Shown here: piece after piece, positions 56,632 to 64,000 of the stretch
How positions within the stretch are numbered: the stretch's first letter is position 1
Layout of the letters: every line of letters begins with the position of its first letter
Translations under genes and position numbers: made by a program
Notes under the pieces: generated by a model
Told to the model about the DNA's origin: nothing
Database searches by the model: none
What the model saw: only the letters and a program-made list of their open reading frames with translations
Assembly: GCA_007988745.1 (NCBI GenBank)
Contig: BJUT01000001.1
Coordinates: forward strand, 186,001-250,000
Origin: Pseudoalteromonas atlantica
GTDB lineage: Bacteria; Pseudomonadota; Gammaproteobacteria; Enterobacterales; Alteromonadaceae
Direction: 5' to 3'
DNA length: 64,000 nt

Positions 56632-58622
56632 CACGATGCCTCCTGCGCCGTGGTGTCTTCTACAATTGCTAATAAATCGCCGTGCGAAACTAATTCGCCT
56701 TCATCAAAGCAGTAGCTTTGTAAAATACCATCGTGAGGTGCATTAAGCGTGTATTCCATTTTCATGGCTTCAATAATCACTACGGCATCGCCTTTGGTAA
56801 TGGTGCTGCCTACATCAACTAAATGCTTAACCACAGTGCCATTAAGTGGTGCCGCAAGGGGCAGGGCGTCGCTCTCATGGCTACTAATATAATGTTTAGT
56901 GTTTAAAGCAAGCTTAATTTGCAGCGCAGCAAACATCACGCTAATACTATTATCAAAGTGGCTAACATGGGCGGTAAATTTTTCCCCATTAATAAACACA
57001 TTACATACGTTTTGGTTTACAGAGCCTGCTATATCGAACGACTTATCATTATGCGTTACAACATAACCCGTTTTAGTTTTAACGGCGCTTATAGCTAAGT
57101 CTGTAAATGGTACATCCACTTTCTGTGGTGCGTTAAGTGTAAAACCACTGAGTTGCTGCCACGGGCTTGCGCTTTGCTGAGTTGCTTTTTTAGCACCAAG
57201 CGATTCAAGGTAAGCAAAGGCTGCAATTAGTTGTGCTTTTTCAAGCGCGGCGCTATCAACACTTACCAATGCATCGCCTTGCTCGGCAATAAAGTGGGTG
57301 CTTGGCGCACCTTGAGCAAATGTAGGGTGGCTTGCTAAGTTGTGTAAAAAGCCAATATTAGTGCTAAAACCCGCTAAGTGAAATTGCTCAAGTGCTTGGC
57401 GTAAACGCGATAATGCTTGCTCTCGGTTATCATCATGTACTATAAGCTTTGCAATCATAGGGTCGTAATACGGGCTTATTTCATCGCCTTGTGCAATACC
57501 TGTATCTATTCGTACAAACTCACTGTTAAGCGGAGTATTTAACGATTCAATAGTGCCCGAGCAGGGAATGAAATCGTTACTTGGATCTTCTGCGTAAATA
57601 CGCGCTTCAAAGCTGTGGCCTTGGAGTTGTATGTCTGATTGCGTTAACGGCAGTGTTTGCCCAGCGGCAATATTAATTTGCCAATTGACTAAATCTACGC
57701 CGGTTACCATTTCGGTTACAGGGTGCTCTACTTGTAGTCGCGTGTTCATTTCCATAAAGAAAAACTCATCGCCACACAGTAAAAACTCAACCGTACCTGC
57801 ACCTCTGTAGTTTATTGCAAGGGCACAGCGTACTGCGGCTTCACCCATTTCTTTACGCAGTTCATCAGACAAACCCGGCGCTGGGGCTTCTTCAATTACT
57901 TTTTGATGACGACGCTGTAATGAGCAATCACGATCCCCTAAATAAACACAATTACCGTGGTTATCGGCAAAAACTTGTACTTCAACATGGCGAGGCTGGT
58001 TAACATAGCGCTCAAGCAGCACTAAGTCGTTACCAAAGCCCGCAATTGCTTCACGCTGTGCGCCCTCAAGTGCAGTTATAAAGTCTTTGGCTTGCTCAAC
58101 AACGCGCATGCCTTTACCGCCGCCGCCAAAGGCCGCTTTAATGAGCACGGGGTAGCCAATTTTTTCAGCCTCAGATTGTAAAAAAGCAGGATCTTGGTTT
58201 TCACCGTAATAGCCTGGCACTAATGGTACATTTGCCGCGGCCATAATTTCTTTGGCGCGGGTTTTAGAGCCCATGGCTTCTATGCTGCTTGCAAGTGGGC
58301 CAATAAACGCAATGTTGTTAGCTTCACAGGCTTTAGCAAACTCACTGTTTTCAGATAAAAAACCGTACCCAGGGTGTATACAATCGGCGCCGCTTGTTTT
58401 TGCAACCTGTAAAATTTTATCTGTTACAAGGTATGAGTCTTTACTTGGTGCAGGGCCAATGTGGTAGGCCTCATCAGCCATTTTTACATGTTGTGCGTGT
58501 TTGTCGGCGTCAGAGTAAACAGCCACCGTTGTTAGGCCCATTTGTTTTGCACTTCGCATTATACGGCATGCAATTTCACCACGGTTGGCAATGAGTATCT
58601 TTTTTAATGTGTGTGTGTTCAT
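56631..58622 (-). CDS. liuD: Methylcrotonyl-CoA carboxylase, biotin-carrying alpha subunit
   Basis: Biotin carboxylase plus biotin carrier (663 aa). It has KILIANRGEIACRIM, the ATP-grasp loop AAFGGGGKGMRVV, EMNTRLQVEHPVTEMVTG, and the biotinyl Lys in VIIEAMKMEYTL. It works with LiuB on 3-methylcrotonyl-CoA in leucine breakdown. ATG at 58622 with AGGA is preferred to the start 7 codons upstream. Confidence 0.95.
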   Translation of the reverse strand: MNTHTLKKILIANRGEIACRIMRSAKQMGLTTVAVYSDADKHAQHVKMADEAYHIGPAPSKDSYLVTDKILQVAKTSGADCIHPGYGFLSENSEFAKACEANNIAFIGPLASSIEAMGSKTRAKEIMAAANVPLVPGYYGENQDPAFLQSEAEKIGYPVLIKAAFGGGGKGMRVVEQAKDFITALEGAQREAIAGFGNDLVLLERYVNQPRHVEVQVFADNHGNCVYLGDRDCSLQRRHQKVIEEAPAPGLSDELRKEMGEAAVRCALAINYRGAGTVEFLLCGDEFFFMEMNTRLQVEHPVTEMVTGVDLVNWQINIAAGQTLPLTQSDIQLQGHSFEARIYAEDPSNDFIPCSGTIESLNTPLNSEFVRIDTGIAQGDEISPYYDPMIAKLIVHDDNREQALSRLRQALEQFHLAGFSTNIGFLHNLASHPTFAQGAPSTHFIAEQGDALVSVDSAALEKAQLIAAFAYLESLGAKKATQQSASPWQQLSGFTLNAPQKVDVPFTDLAISAVKTKTGYVVTHNDKSFDIAGSVNQNVCNVFINGEKFTAHVSHFDNSISVMFAALQIKLALNTKHYISSHESDALPLAAPLNGTVVKHLVDVGSTITKGDAVVIIEAMKMEYTLNAPHDGILQSYCFDEGELVSHGDLLAIVEDTTAQEAS

Positions 58623-58630
58623 AATTAGTC

Positions 58631-59401
58631 CTACAGTTGCCAAGCGGGAGGGCGTTTATTAAAAAAGGCGCTTAGTCCTTCTTGGCCTTCGTCCGATACC
58701 CGAATATTTGCAATACGTTCGGCCGTGAGTTCAATAAGATCATCATTAATAGGCTTATTTGCTACATCGTTAATTAATGATTTAGCGGCTTTTACAGCGA
58801 CTGGGCCGTTATCGATTAATGTTTGCAGCATGTTATCAAGGGCACAGTCTAAATTACCGGTCACCTGATGAACCAAACCAAGTTGTTTTGCTGTGTGGGC
58901 ATCAAACACCTCGGCAGTTAAAAAGTAGCGGCGCGCAGCACGCTCACCAATGGCTTTAATTACATACGGGCTAATTACCGCAGGAATAAGCCCTAGCTTT
59001 ACTTCGCTTAAACAAAACTGCGCATCGTCTTTACTTAGGGCAATATCGCAACATGCAATTAAGCCCAGAGCGCCACCAAATGCAGCGCCTTGTACAGCAC
59101 ATATAGTAGGATGAGGAGAGGCGGCTAGTACCTGCATTAATTTAGCGAGCTGCATAGAGTCGGCAAGGTTATCGGCGTAGTTGTTATCAGCCATTGATTT
59201 CATCCAGGCTAAATCGGCACCGGCAGAAAAGTGCTTGCCTTCAGTTTTTAAAACCAAAGCGCGAATATCGAGTGTATTTGCATGCTCTATGCACTGAATT
59301 AGCTCGTGTATCACTTCACTATTAAATGCGTTACGTTTTTCAACTCGGCTTAAAACAAGTACAGCCACATTAGATTTTGTTATTTGTAGTGTTACTGACA
59401 T
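58631..59401 (-). CDS. liuC: Methylglutaconyl-CoA hydratase (enoyl-CoA hydratase family)
   Basis: Hydrates 3-methylglutaconyl-CoA to HMG-CoA. The 256-aa crotonase has oxyanion-hole motifs HFSAGADLAWM and AVQGAAFGGALGLIACCD, and EVKLGLIPAVISPYV. ATG at 59401 with a GGAG site is chosen over a longer frame beginning at 59470 inside liuB. Confidence 0.94.
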   Translation of the reverse strand: MSVTLQITKSNVAVLVLSRVEKRNAFNSEVIHELIQCIEHANTLDIRALVLKTEGKHFSAGADLAWMKSMADNNYADNLADSMQLAKLMQVLAASPHPTICAVQGAAFGGALGLIACCDIALSKDDAQFCLSEVKLGLIPAVISPYVIKAIGERAARRYFLTAEVFDAHTAKQLGLVHQVTGNLDCALDNMLQTLIDNGPVAVKAAKSLINDVANKPINDDLIELTAERIANIRVSDEGQEGLSAFFNKRPPAWQL

Positions 59402-59414
59402 TTTTGCGCTCCGG

Positions 59415-61019
59415 TTACATTCTAAATACGCCAAACTTAGAGTCTTGCTGTGGTGCATTTTTAGCTGCACTTAAGGCAAGGCCTAATACGTTACGGGTAT
59501 CGGCAGGGTCAATAATGCCGTCGTCCCACAAGCGGGCGCTTGCGTAATACGGATGACCTTGCTCTTCGTACTGATCAATTATTGGCTTTTTAAAATCGCT
59601 AACTTCTTGCTCGCTCATGCTATGGCCTTTACGTGCTAAGCCATCTTGCTTAACTTGAGCCATTACACCGGCGGCTTGCTCGCCGCCCATTACCGAAATA
59701 CGGGCATTGGGCCACATCCACATCATGGTAGGTTCAAATGCGCGGCCACACATACCATAGTTACCCGCGCCGTAAGAGCCACCAATTAGCACCGTAAATT
59801 TAGGTACATCGGCACACGAAACTGCCATCACCATTTTAGCGCCGTGCTTTGCTATGCCCTCCGCTTCGTATTTTTTACCTACCATAAAGCCGGTTATATT
59901 TTGCAAAAACACTAAAGGAATATTGCGCTGTGCACATAGTTGAATAAAGTGCGCGCCTTTTTGCGCCGACTCACTAAATAAAATGCCGTTATTAGCTACT
60001 ATGCCTACAGGGTTACCGTAAATGCTGGCAAAACCTGTGACCAGCGTTTCACCAAAGTAGCGTTTAAATTCATCAAACGATGAATCATCAACCGTACGGG
60101 CAATAACTTCACGCACATCAAACGGCTTTTTAAGGTCGGTGCCTACAATGCCGTAAAGCTCGTTTATATCGTAACGTGGCGGTTTTACATCCTCTAAAAG
60201 AGGGGCTGTAGGGCGCGTGTAATTAATACGCTCAATACATTGGCGGGCAATAGACAGCGCATGCTCGTCATTTTCTGCAAAGTGGTCAGCCACACCCGAT
60301 GTTTTACAATGTACATCGGCGCCGCCTAATTCTTCGGCGCTGACTACTTCACCGGTCGCTGCTTTTACAAGTGGCGGGCCTGCTAAAAATATAGTGCCTT
60401 GCTCTTTTACTATTATGCTTTCATCGGCCATAGCGGGTACGTATGCGCCGCCTGCGGTACATAACCCCATTACCACAGCAATTTGAGGAATACCTTTACC
60501 CGACATACGGGCTTGGTTATAAAAAATACGCCCAAAATGTAATTTATCAGGGAATACATCGTCTTGCTCGGGCAGGTTGGCACCGCCCGAATCAACCAAA
60601 TAAATACACGGTAAGTGACAGCGCTCGGCTATATCTTGCGCGCGTAAATGCTTTTTAACGGTAAGCGGAAAGTACGTACCGCCTTTTACCGTGGCATCGT
60701 TTGCAATGATCATGCATTCAATGCCTTTAACACGGCCAATACCAGCAACTACACCCGCACAGGCAATTTCTTGTTCGTACACACCAAAGGCTGCAAATTG
60801 CGAAATTTCTAAAAACGGTGAGCCTTCATCTAATAAAGTGCTAATACGGTCGCGTACAAATAACTTACCTCGGCCTTCGTGGCGCTCTTTTAACGCAGCG
60901 CCGCCTAAGCTTATGGTGGCTACTTTACTATGTAAATCATCAACCAAAGCTGCCATGTTTTTGTGATTTTGCACAAAAGTAGGATCGTGAGGATTAACGC
61001 TCGATTTTAATATCGTCAT
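59415..61019 (-). CDS. liuB: Methylcrotonyl-CoA carboxylase, carboxyltransferase beta subunit
   Basis: The 534-aa carboxyltransferase has [24 protein letters not shown] region, [41 protein letters not shown] and [16 protein letters not shown], the signature of 3-methylcrotonyl-CoA (and geranyl-CoA) beta subunits. It partners LiuD. Gaps of 13 and 10 bp to its neighbours indicate one operon. Confidence 0.96.
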   Translation of the reverse strand: MTILKSSVNPHDPTFVQNHKNMAALVDDLHSKVATISLGGAALKERHEGRGKLFVRDRISTLLDEGSPFLEISQFAAFGVYEQEIACAGVVAGIGRVKGIECMIIANDATVKGGTYFPLTVKKHLRAQDIAERCHLPCIYLVDSGGANLPEQDDVFPDKLHFGRIFYNQARMSGKGIPQIAVVMGLCTAGGAYVPAMADESIIVKEQGTIFLAGPPLVKAATGEVVSAEELGGADVHCKTSGVADHFAENDEHALSIARQCIERINYTRPTAPLLEDVKPPRYDINELYGIVGTDLKKPFDVREVIARTVDDSSFDEFKRYFGETLVTGFASIYGNPVGIVANNGILFSESAQKGAHFIQLCAQRNIPLVFLQNITGFMVGKKYEAEGIAKHGAKMVMAVSCADVPKFTVLIGGSYGAGNYGMCGRAFEPTMMWMWPNARISVMGGEQAAGVMAQVKQDGLARKGHSMSEQEVSDFKKPIIDQYEEQGHPYYASARLWDDGIIDPADTRNVLGLALSAAKNAPQQDSKFGVFRM

Positions 61020-61029
61020 AATTTAATCC

Positions 61030-62205
61030 TTAACGGCTTTCGGTAAAGAGTTCGCGGCCAATAAGCATGCGGCGTATTTCTGATGTACCAGCACCAATTT
61101 CGTATAGTTTGGCATCACGCAGTAAGCGCCCTGTGGCGTATTCGTTTATGTAGCCGTTACCCCCTAAAATTTGAATGGCATCGAGCGCCATTTTAGTGGC
61201 AAGCTCAGCTGCATATAAAATGGCGCCGGCGGCATCTTTACGGGTGGTTTCGCCGCGGTCACACGCTTTTGCAACGGTATAAACGTATGAGCGCGCTGCG
61301 TTCATTTGTGTATACATGTCGGCTACTTTGCCTTGAATTAACTGAAATTGGCCAATAGGGGTGTCGAACTGTTTACGTTCATGAATGTACGGTACAACAA
61401 TATCCATACAGGCTTGCATTATGCCAAGGGGGCCTGCAGCAAGTACTACACGTTCGTAATCTAGGCCGCTCATTAGTACCTTAACGCCTTCGTTTAGGTT
61501 ACCTAAAATGTTCTCTTCGGGTACTTCGCAGTTTTCAAACACCAGTTCACACGTGTTTGAGCCACGCATACCAAGCTTGTCTAGCTTTTGCGCGGTAGAA
61601 AAACCAGGGAAGTCTTTTTCAACAATAAATGCGCTAATGCCTTTAGCGCCGGCTTCTAAATCTGTTTTTGCATAAATAACAAATGTGTGTGCATCGGGGC
61701 CGTTGGTGATCCACATTTTATTGCCATTTAAAATGTACTTATCGCCTTTTTTTTCAGCTTTAAGTTTCATTGATACCACGTCAGAGCCTGCATTTGGTTC
61801 GCTCATGGCAAGGGCACCAATGTGTTCGCCGCTAATAAGCTTTGGTAAGTATTTTTCTTTTTGTGCTTGATTACCGTTACGGTTAATTTGATTTACACAC
61901 AAGTTTGAATGCGCACCATAGCTTAATCCAATTGATGCACTCGCACGGCTAATTTCTTCCATGGCTATTACATGCTCTAAGTAACCTAAGCCTGCACCGC
62001 CAAAGTCTTCAGAAACGGTCATGCCTAGTACACCCATTTCGCCCATTTGCGGCCAAAGCTGATTAGGAAACGCGTTGTCCATATCGGTTTGTTCAGCCAG
62101 TGGTGCAATCTCTTGGCTTGCAAAGCTATTTACGTGGTCGCGGATCATATCGGCGGTTTCGCCAAGGCCAAAGTTCATCTCTTTATAAAGTGAAATAGTG
62201 CTCAT
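61030..62205 (-). CDS. liuA: Isovaleryl-CoA dehydrogenase
   Basis: FAD flavoprotein oxidising isovaleryl-CoA to 3-methylcrotonyl-CoA (391 aa). It has the acyl-CoA dehydrogenase signatures [26 protein letters not shown] and [33 protein letters not shown]. The catalytic Glu lies in [19 protein letters not shown], the IVD-type position. First structural gene after the regulator. Confidence 0.96.
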   Translation of the reverse strand: MSTISLYKEMNFGLGETADMIRDHVNSFASQEIAPLAEQTDMDNAFPNQLWPQMGEMGVLGMTVSEDFGGAGLGYLEHVIAMEEISRASASIGLSYGAHSNLCVNQINRNGNQAQKEKYLPKLISGEHIGALAMSEPNAGSDVVSMKLKAEKKGDKYILNGNKMWITNGPDAHTFVIYAKTDLEAGAKGISAFIVEKDFPGFSTAQKLDKLGMRGSNTCELVFENCEVPEENILGNLNEGVKVLMSGLDYERVVLAAGPLGIMQACMDIVVPYIHERKQFDTPIGQFQLIQGKVADMYTQMNAARSYVYTVAKACDRGETTRKDAAGAILYAAELATKMALDAIQILGGNGYINEYATGRLLRDAKLYEIGAGTSEIRRMLIGRELFTESR

Positions 62206-62253
62206 GATTCATTCCTGTGTGTGTTGTCAGTGTGTTTTTATTATTAAAATAGG

Positions 62254-62688
62254 CTACTCGTCTATTTTATTGAGTGTGTCTCTGCAGCGGCGCTCCGCTG
62301 TCACTAGTTCCATAAGCACAACTTTTATGTCGTCCATTTGCTGAGAAAGGTCGGCTTTTTTCTCTGCTATTAAATCGAGCATAGTCACCAGCTGTTTAGC
62401 GCTAGATTTATCAGCGTCGTACAGTTCAAACAAACGGCCTGTTTCAGCCAATGTAAAGCCTAAGCGTTTGCCACGCAGTATTAGTTTTAAGCGAACTTTG
62501 TCGCGTTTTGAATAAATACGGGTTTGGCCATTGCGCTCTGGGCTTACTAAACCTTGGTCTTCGTAAAAACGAATAGAGCGGGTGGTAATATCAAACTCTT
62601 TAGCTAAATCGCTAATACTAAAGGTTTGATCGTTACTGCTTGGCGCTTTTGCAGAACTTGCAAAGTTTGTTTGGTTATTTGGTTTCAT
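62254..62688 (-). CDS. liuR: MerR-family regulator of branched-chain catabolism LiuR
   Basis: The 144-aa product has a MerR winged helix (FSISDLAKEFDITTRSIRFYEDQGLVSPERNGQTRIYSKRD, about 22-62) and a coiled-coil dimer helix. It is the first gene of the operon and divergent from the thiolase gene. Two similar palindromes in the gap suggest it controls both directions. An isovaleryl-CoA-type effector is likely for the family but not shown here. Confidence 0.9.
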   Translation of the reverse strand: MKPNNQTNFASSAKAPSSNDQTFSISDLAKEFDITTRSIRFYEDQGLVSPERNGQTRIYSKRDKVRLKLILRGKRLGFTLAETGRLFELYDADKSSAKQLVTMLDLIAEKKADLSQQMDDIKVVLMELVTAERRCRDTLNKIDE

Positions 62689-62730
62689 AGTTGTGTTTAC
62701 CTCATTCGAATAACTCCAATATAAGTGAAG

Positions 62731-62747
62731 TTTACGTAAAGGTAAAG
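62731..62747. promoter_or_regulatory. LiuR-like site near liuR
   Basis: TTTACGTAAAGGTAAAG, 43 bp upstream of liuR. It shares 12 of 17 positions with the site near the thiolase gene and has partial dyad symmetry. Confidence 0.55.
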
Positions 62748-62903
62748 CTTGGTGTGGTATGAAACTATTTATAAAGGAGTGTTGATGTGAAATGTTAAAT
62801 TATATTATTAATATTCAATAGTTTATTTTTATTAATTGTTCACTTCGCCGTTACTGGAAAATAATGCTTACACTTTTAAAACTAAAAATTAAACGCTTTT
62901 TAG

Positions 62904-62920
62904 TTGACGTTAGCGTAAAC
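62904..62920. promoter_or_regulatory. LiuR-like site near the thiolase gene
   Basis: TTGACGTTAGCGTAAAC, about 100 bp upstream of the thiolase start. Its TTGACG could also be the -35 element, which MerR proteins typically overlap. Confidence 0.55.
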
Positions 62921-63018
62921 GTTAGTATTGTGTAAGGGTGTTAAACAATAAATGAATACTAAATTAATAGAGCAAATATTCTAACAACTATTTGCATATA
63001 AATACAACGGAGTTAATT

Positions 63019-64000
63019 ATGACTTTAGAATCAGTGGTAATTGTAGCAGCAAAGCGTACGCCAATGGGCGGGTTTATGGGCGCATTGACCGATGCACAAT
63101 CTACCGAGCTTGGCGCAACCGCCATTGCAAGTGCGCTTGCACAAACTGGTTTAGCAAATGATGCAATAGATGAAGTAATTATGGGCTGTGTATTGCCGGC
63201 GGGCCTTGGCCAAGCGCCAGCACGCCAAGCAATGTTAAAAGCAGGCCTTGCTCTGGGCACGGGTGCTACCACCATTAATAAAGTATGTGGCTCTGGTTTA
63301 AAAGCCGCCATGCTCGCTAACGACTTAATTAAAGCGGGCTCAATTAGCAGTGCAATTGCTGGTGGCATGGAAAGCATGAGTAACGCACCGTATTTTATAC
63401 CTAAAGCACGTGGCGGTATGCGTATGGGCCACGGCGAAATTAAAGATCATATGATGAGCGATGGCCTAGAAGATGCTTACGATAACAAAGCAATGGGCTG
63501 TTTTGCACAAGATACTGCCGATGAGTACGGCATTGGCCGTGAGCAAATGGATGAGTTTGCACTTAGCTCTTTAAGTAAAGCTAATGCGGCAATTGAAAAC
63601 GGCAGCTTTGAAAACGAAATTGCGCCGCACACCATAAAAACTCGCAAAGGCGATGTAACCGTATCGGTTGATGAGCAACCCGGTAATGCCCGCCCAGAAA
63701 AAATACCAAGCCTGCGTGCTGCCTTTAAAAAAGACGGCACCATCACTGCGGCTAATTCATCGTCAATTTCTGATGGTGGCGCAGCGCTTATATTAATGAG
63801 CGAATCAAAAGCTAAAGAGCAAGGCTTAACACCGCTTTGTAAAATTGTAGCGCACAGCACGCACTCTCAAAAACCAAGCGAATTTACTGTAGCACCTGTG
63901 GGCGCTATGAACAGTGTGCTTGAAAAAGCAGGCTGGACAACTGCTGATGTTGACCTGTGGGAAATTAACGAAGCCTTTGCCATGGTTACCATGCTTGCTA
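63019..64000 (+). CDS. atoB: Acetyl-CoA C-acetyltransferase (thiolase), cut by the right edge
   Basis: Biosynthetic/degradative thiolase; 327 codons are visible. The N-terminus VVIVAAKRTPMGGFMGAL, nucleophilic Cys in NKVCGSGLKAAMLA, GGMESMSNAPYF, and WEINEAFAMVTM near the edge are all present; the C-terminal His and Cys lie outside. It splits acetoacetyl-CoA from ScoAB to acetyl-CoA. ATG at 63019 has GGAG upstream. Divergent from liuR. Confidence 0.95.
   Translation, partial: MTLESVVIVAAKRTPMGGFMGALTDAQSTELGATAIASALAQTGLANDAIDEVIMGCVLPAGLGQAPARQAMLKAGLALGTGATTINKVCGSGLKAAMLANDLIKAGSISSAIAGGMESMSNAPYFIPKARGGMRMGHGEIKDHMMSDGLEDAYDNKAMGCFAQDTADEYGIGREQMDEFALSSLSKANAAIENGSFENEIAPHTIKTRKGDVTVSVDEQPGNARPEKIPSLRAAFKKDGTITAANSSSISDGGAALILMSESKAKEQGLTPLCKIVAHSTHSQKPSEFTVAPVGAMNSVLEKAGWTTADVDLWEINEAFAMVTMLA

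Larger units (their letters stand above)
62689..63018. promoter_or_regulatory. Divergent liuR/thiolase control region
   Basis: A 330-bp gap with two LiuR-like sites (listed separately) and AT-rich promoter DNA. No gene is visible. Confidence 0.6.

Noticed and set aside
59402..59470. Extended liuC start inside liuB
   Set aside because: ATG 59401 has its own GGAG site and gives the usual crotonase N-terminus.

Overview
The window is a contiguous 64 kb piece of a marine gammaproteobacterial chromosome, most like Pseudoalteromonas or a close Alteromonadales relative. That assignment is an inference from low GC, gene content, dense short operons and housekeeping blocks (ubiG/gph beside gyrA and nrdAB; serC-aroA-cmk-rpsA-ihfB-lapA-lapB-pyrF). 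I see no prophage, insertion sequence, integron or CRISPR array. Most of the window is core genome, with several accessory cassettes in the second half.

Layout. 1-6.4 kb: 5' part of sppA (runs off the left edge), fadH with a FadR-like site, a DoxX protein, a YdjA-like nitroreductase, two small membrane proteins around a tRNA-Ser(UGA), and fklB. 6.6-9.6 kb: a histidine-rich ZnuD-like TonB receptor with two Zur-like boxes, and a YkgJ-type cysteine-cluster protein. 9.7-13.8 kb: small poorly known genes, a decayed alpha/beta-hydrolase pseudogene, a secreted protein with a phospholipase-A2-like CCxxHD motif, a small HExxH protein and a DUF1287 protein. 13.8-19.3 kb: nrdA-nrdB-yfaE with NrdR and DnaA boxes, then ubiG-gph. 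19.5-29.8 kb: gyrA, serC-aroA, cmk-rpsA, ihfB-lapA-lapB and pyrF.

29.9-45.4 kb: small hypothetical proteins, a CvfB-like S1 protein with a DEAD-box helicase, trhO, an RND efflux adaptor and pump, a cNMP/CBS/DUF294 protein with a DEDDh exonuclease, a BCCT osmolyte transporter, and an egtB-egtD ergothioneine pair. 45.4-52.3 kb: a PhzF-like protein lacking the expected catalytic Glu, asnB with NtrC-like upstream sites, pxpBC, a periplasmic MsrA-thioredoxin-MsrB fusion, and a solute-binding protein. 52.3-52.7 kb: three tandem copies of a 135-bp structured non-coding unit. On the minus strand each copy has a promoter-like -10 and an intrinsic-terminator hairpin, so they look like three tandem small-RNA genes. 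This is the best candidate for something undescribed. 53.1-64 kb: a LysR regulator and the leucine/isovalerate operon liuR-liuA-B-C-D-E-scoA-scoB, divergent from a thiolase cut by the right edge.

The liu/sco/thiolase block forms one pathway: isovaleryl-CoA is oxidised, carboxylated, hydrated and cleaved to acetyl-CoA plus acetoacetate, which ScoAB activates and thiolase splits to acetyl-CoA. EgtBD, MsrAB and TrhO concern thiol or oxygen chemistry. The BCCT carrier concerns osmolytes. The ZnuD-like receptor concerns zinc supply.
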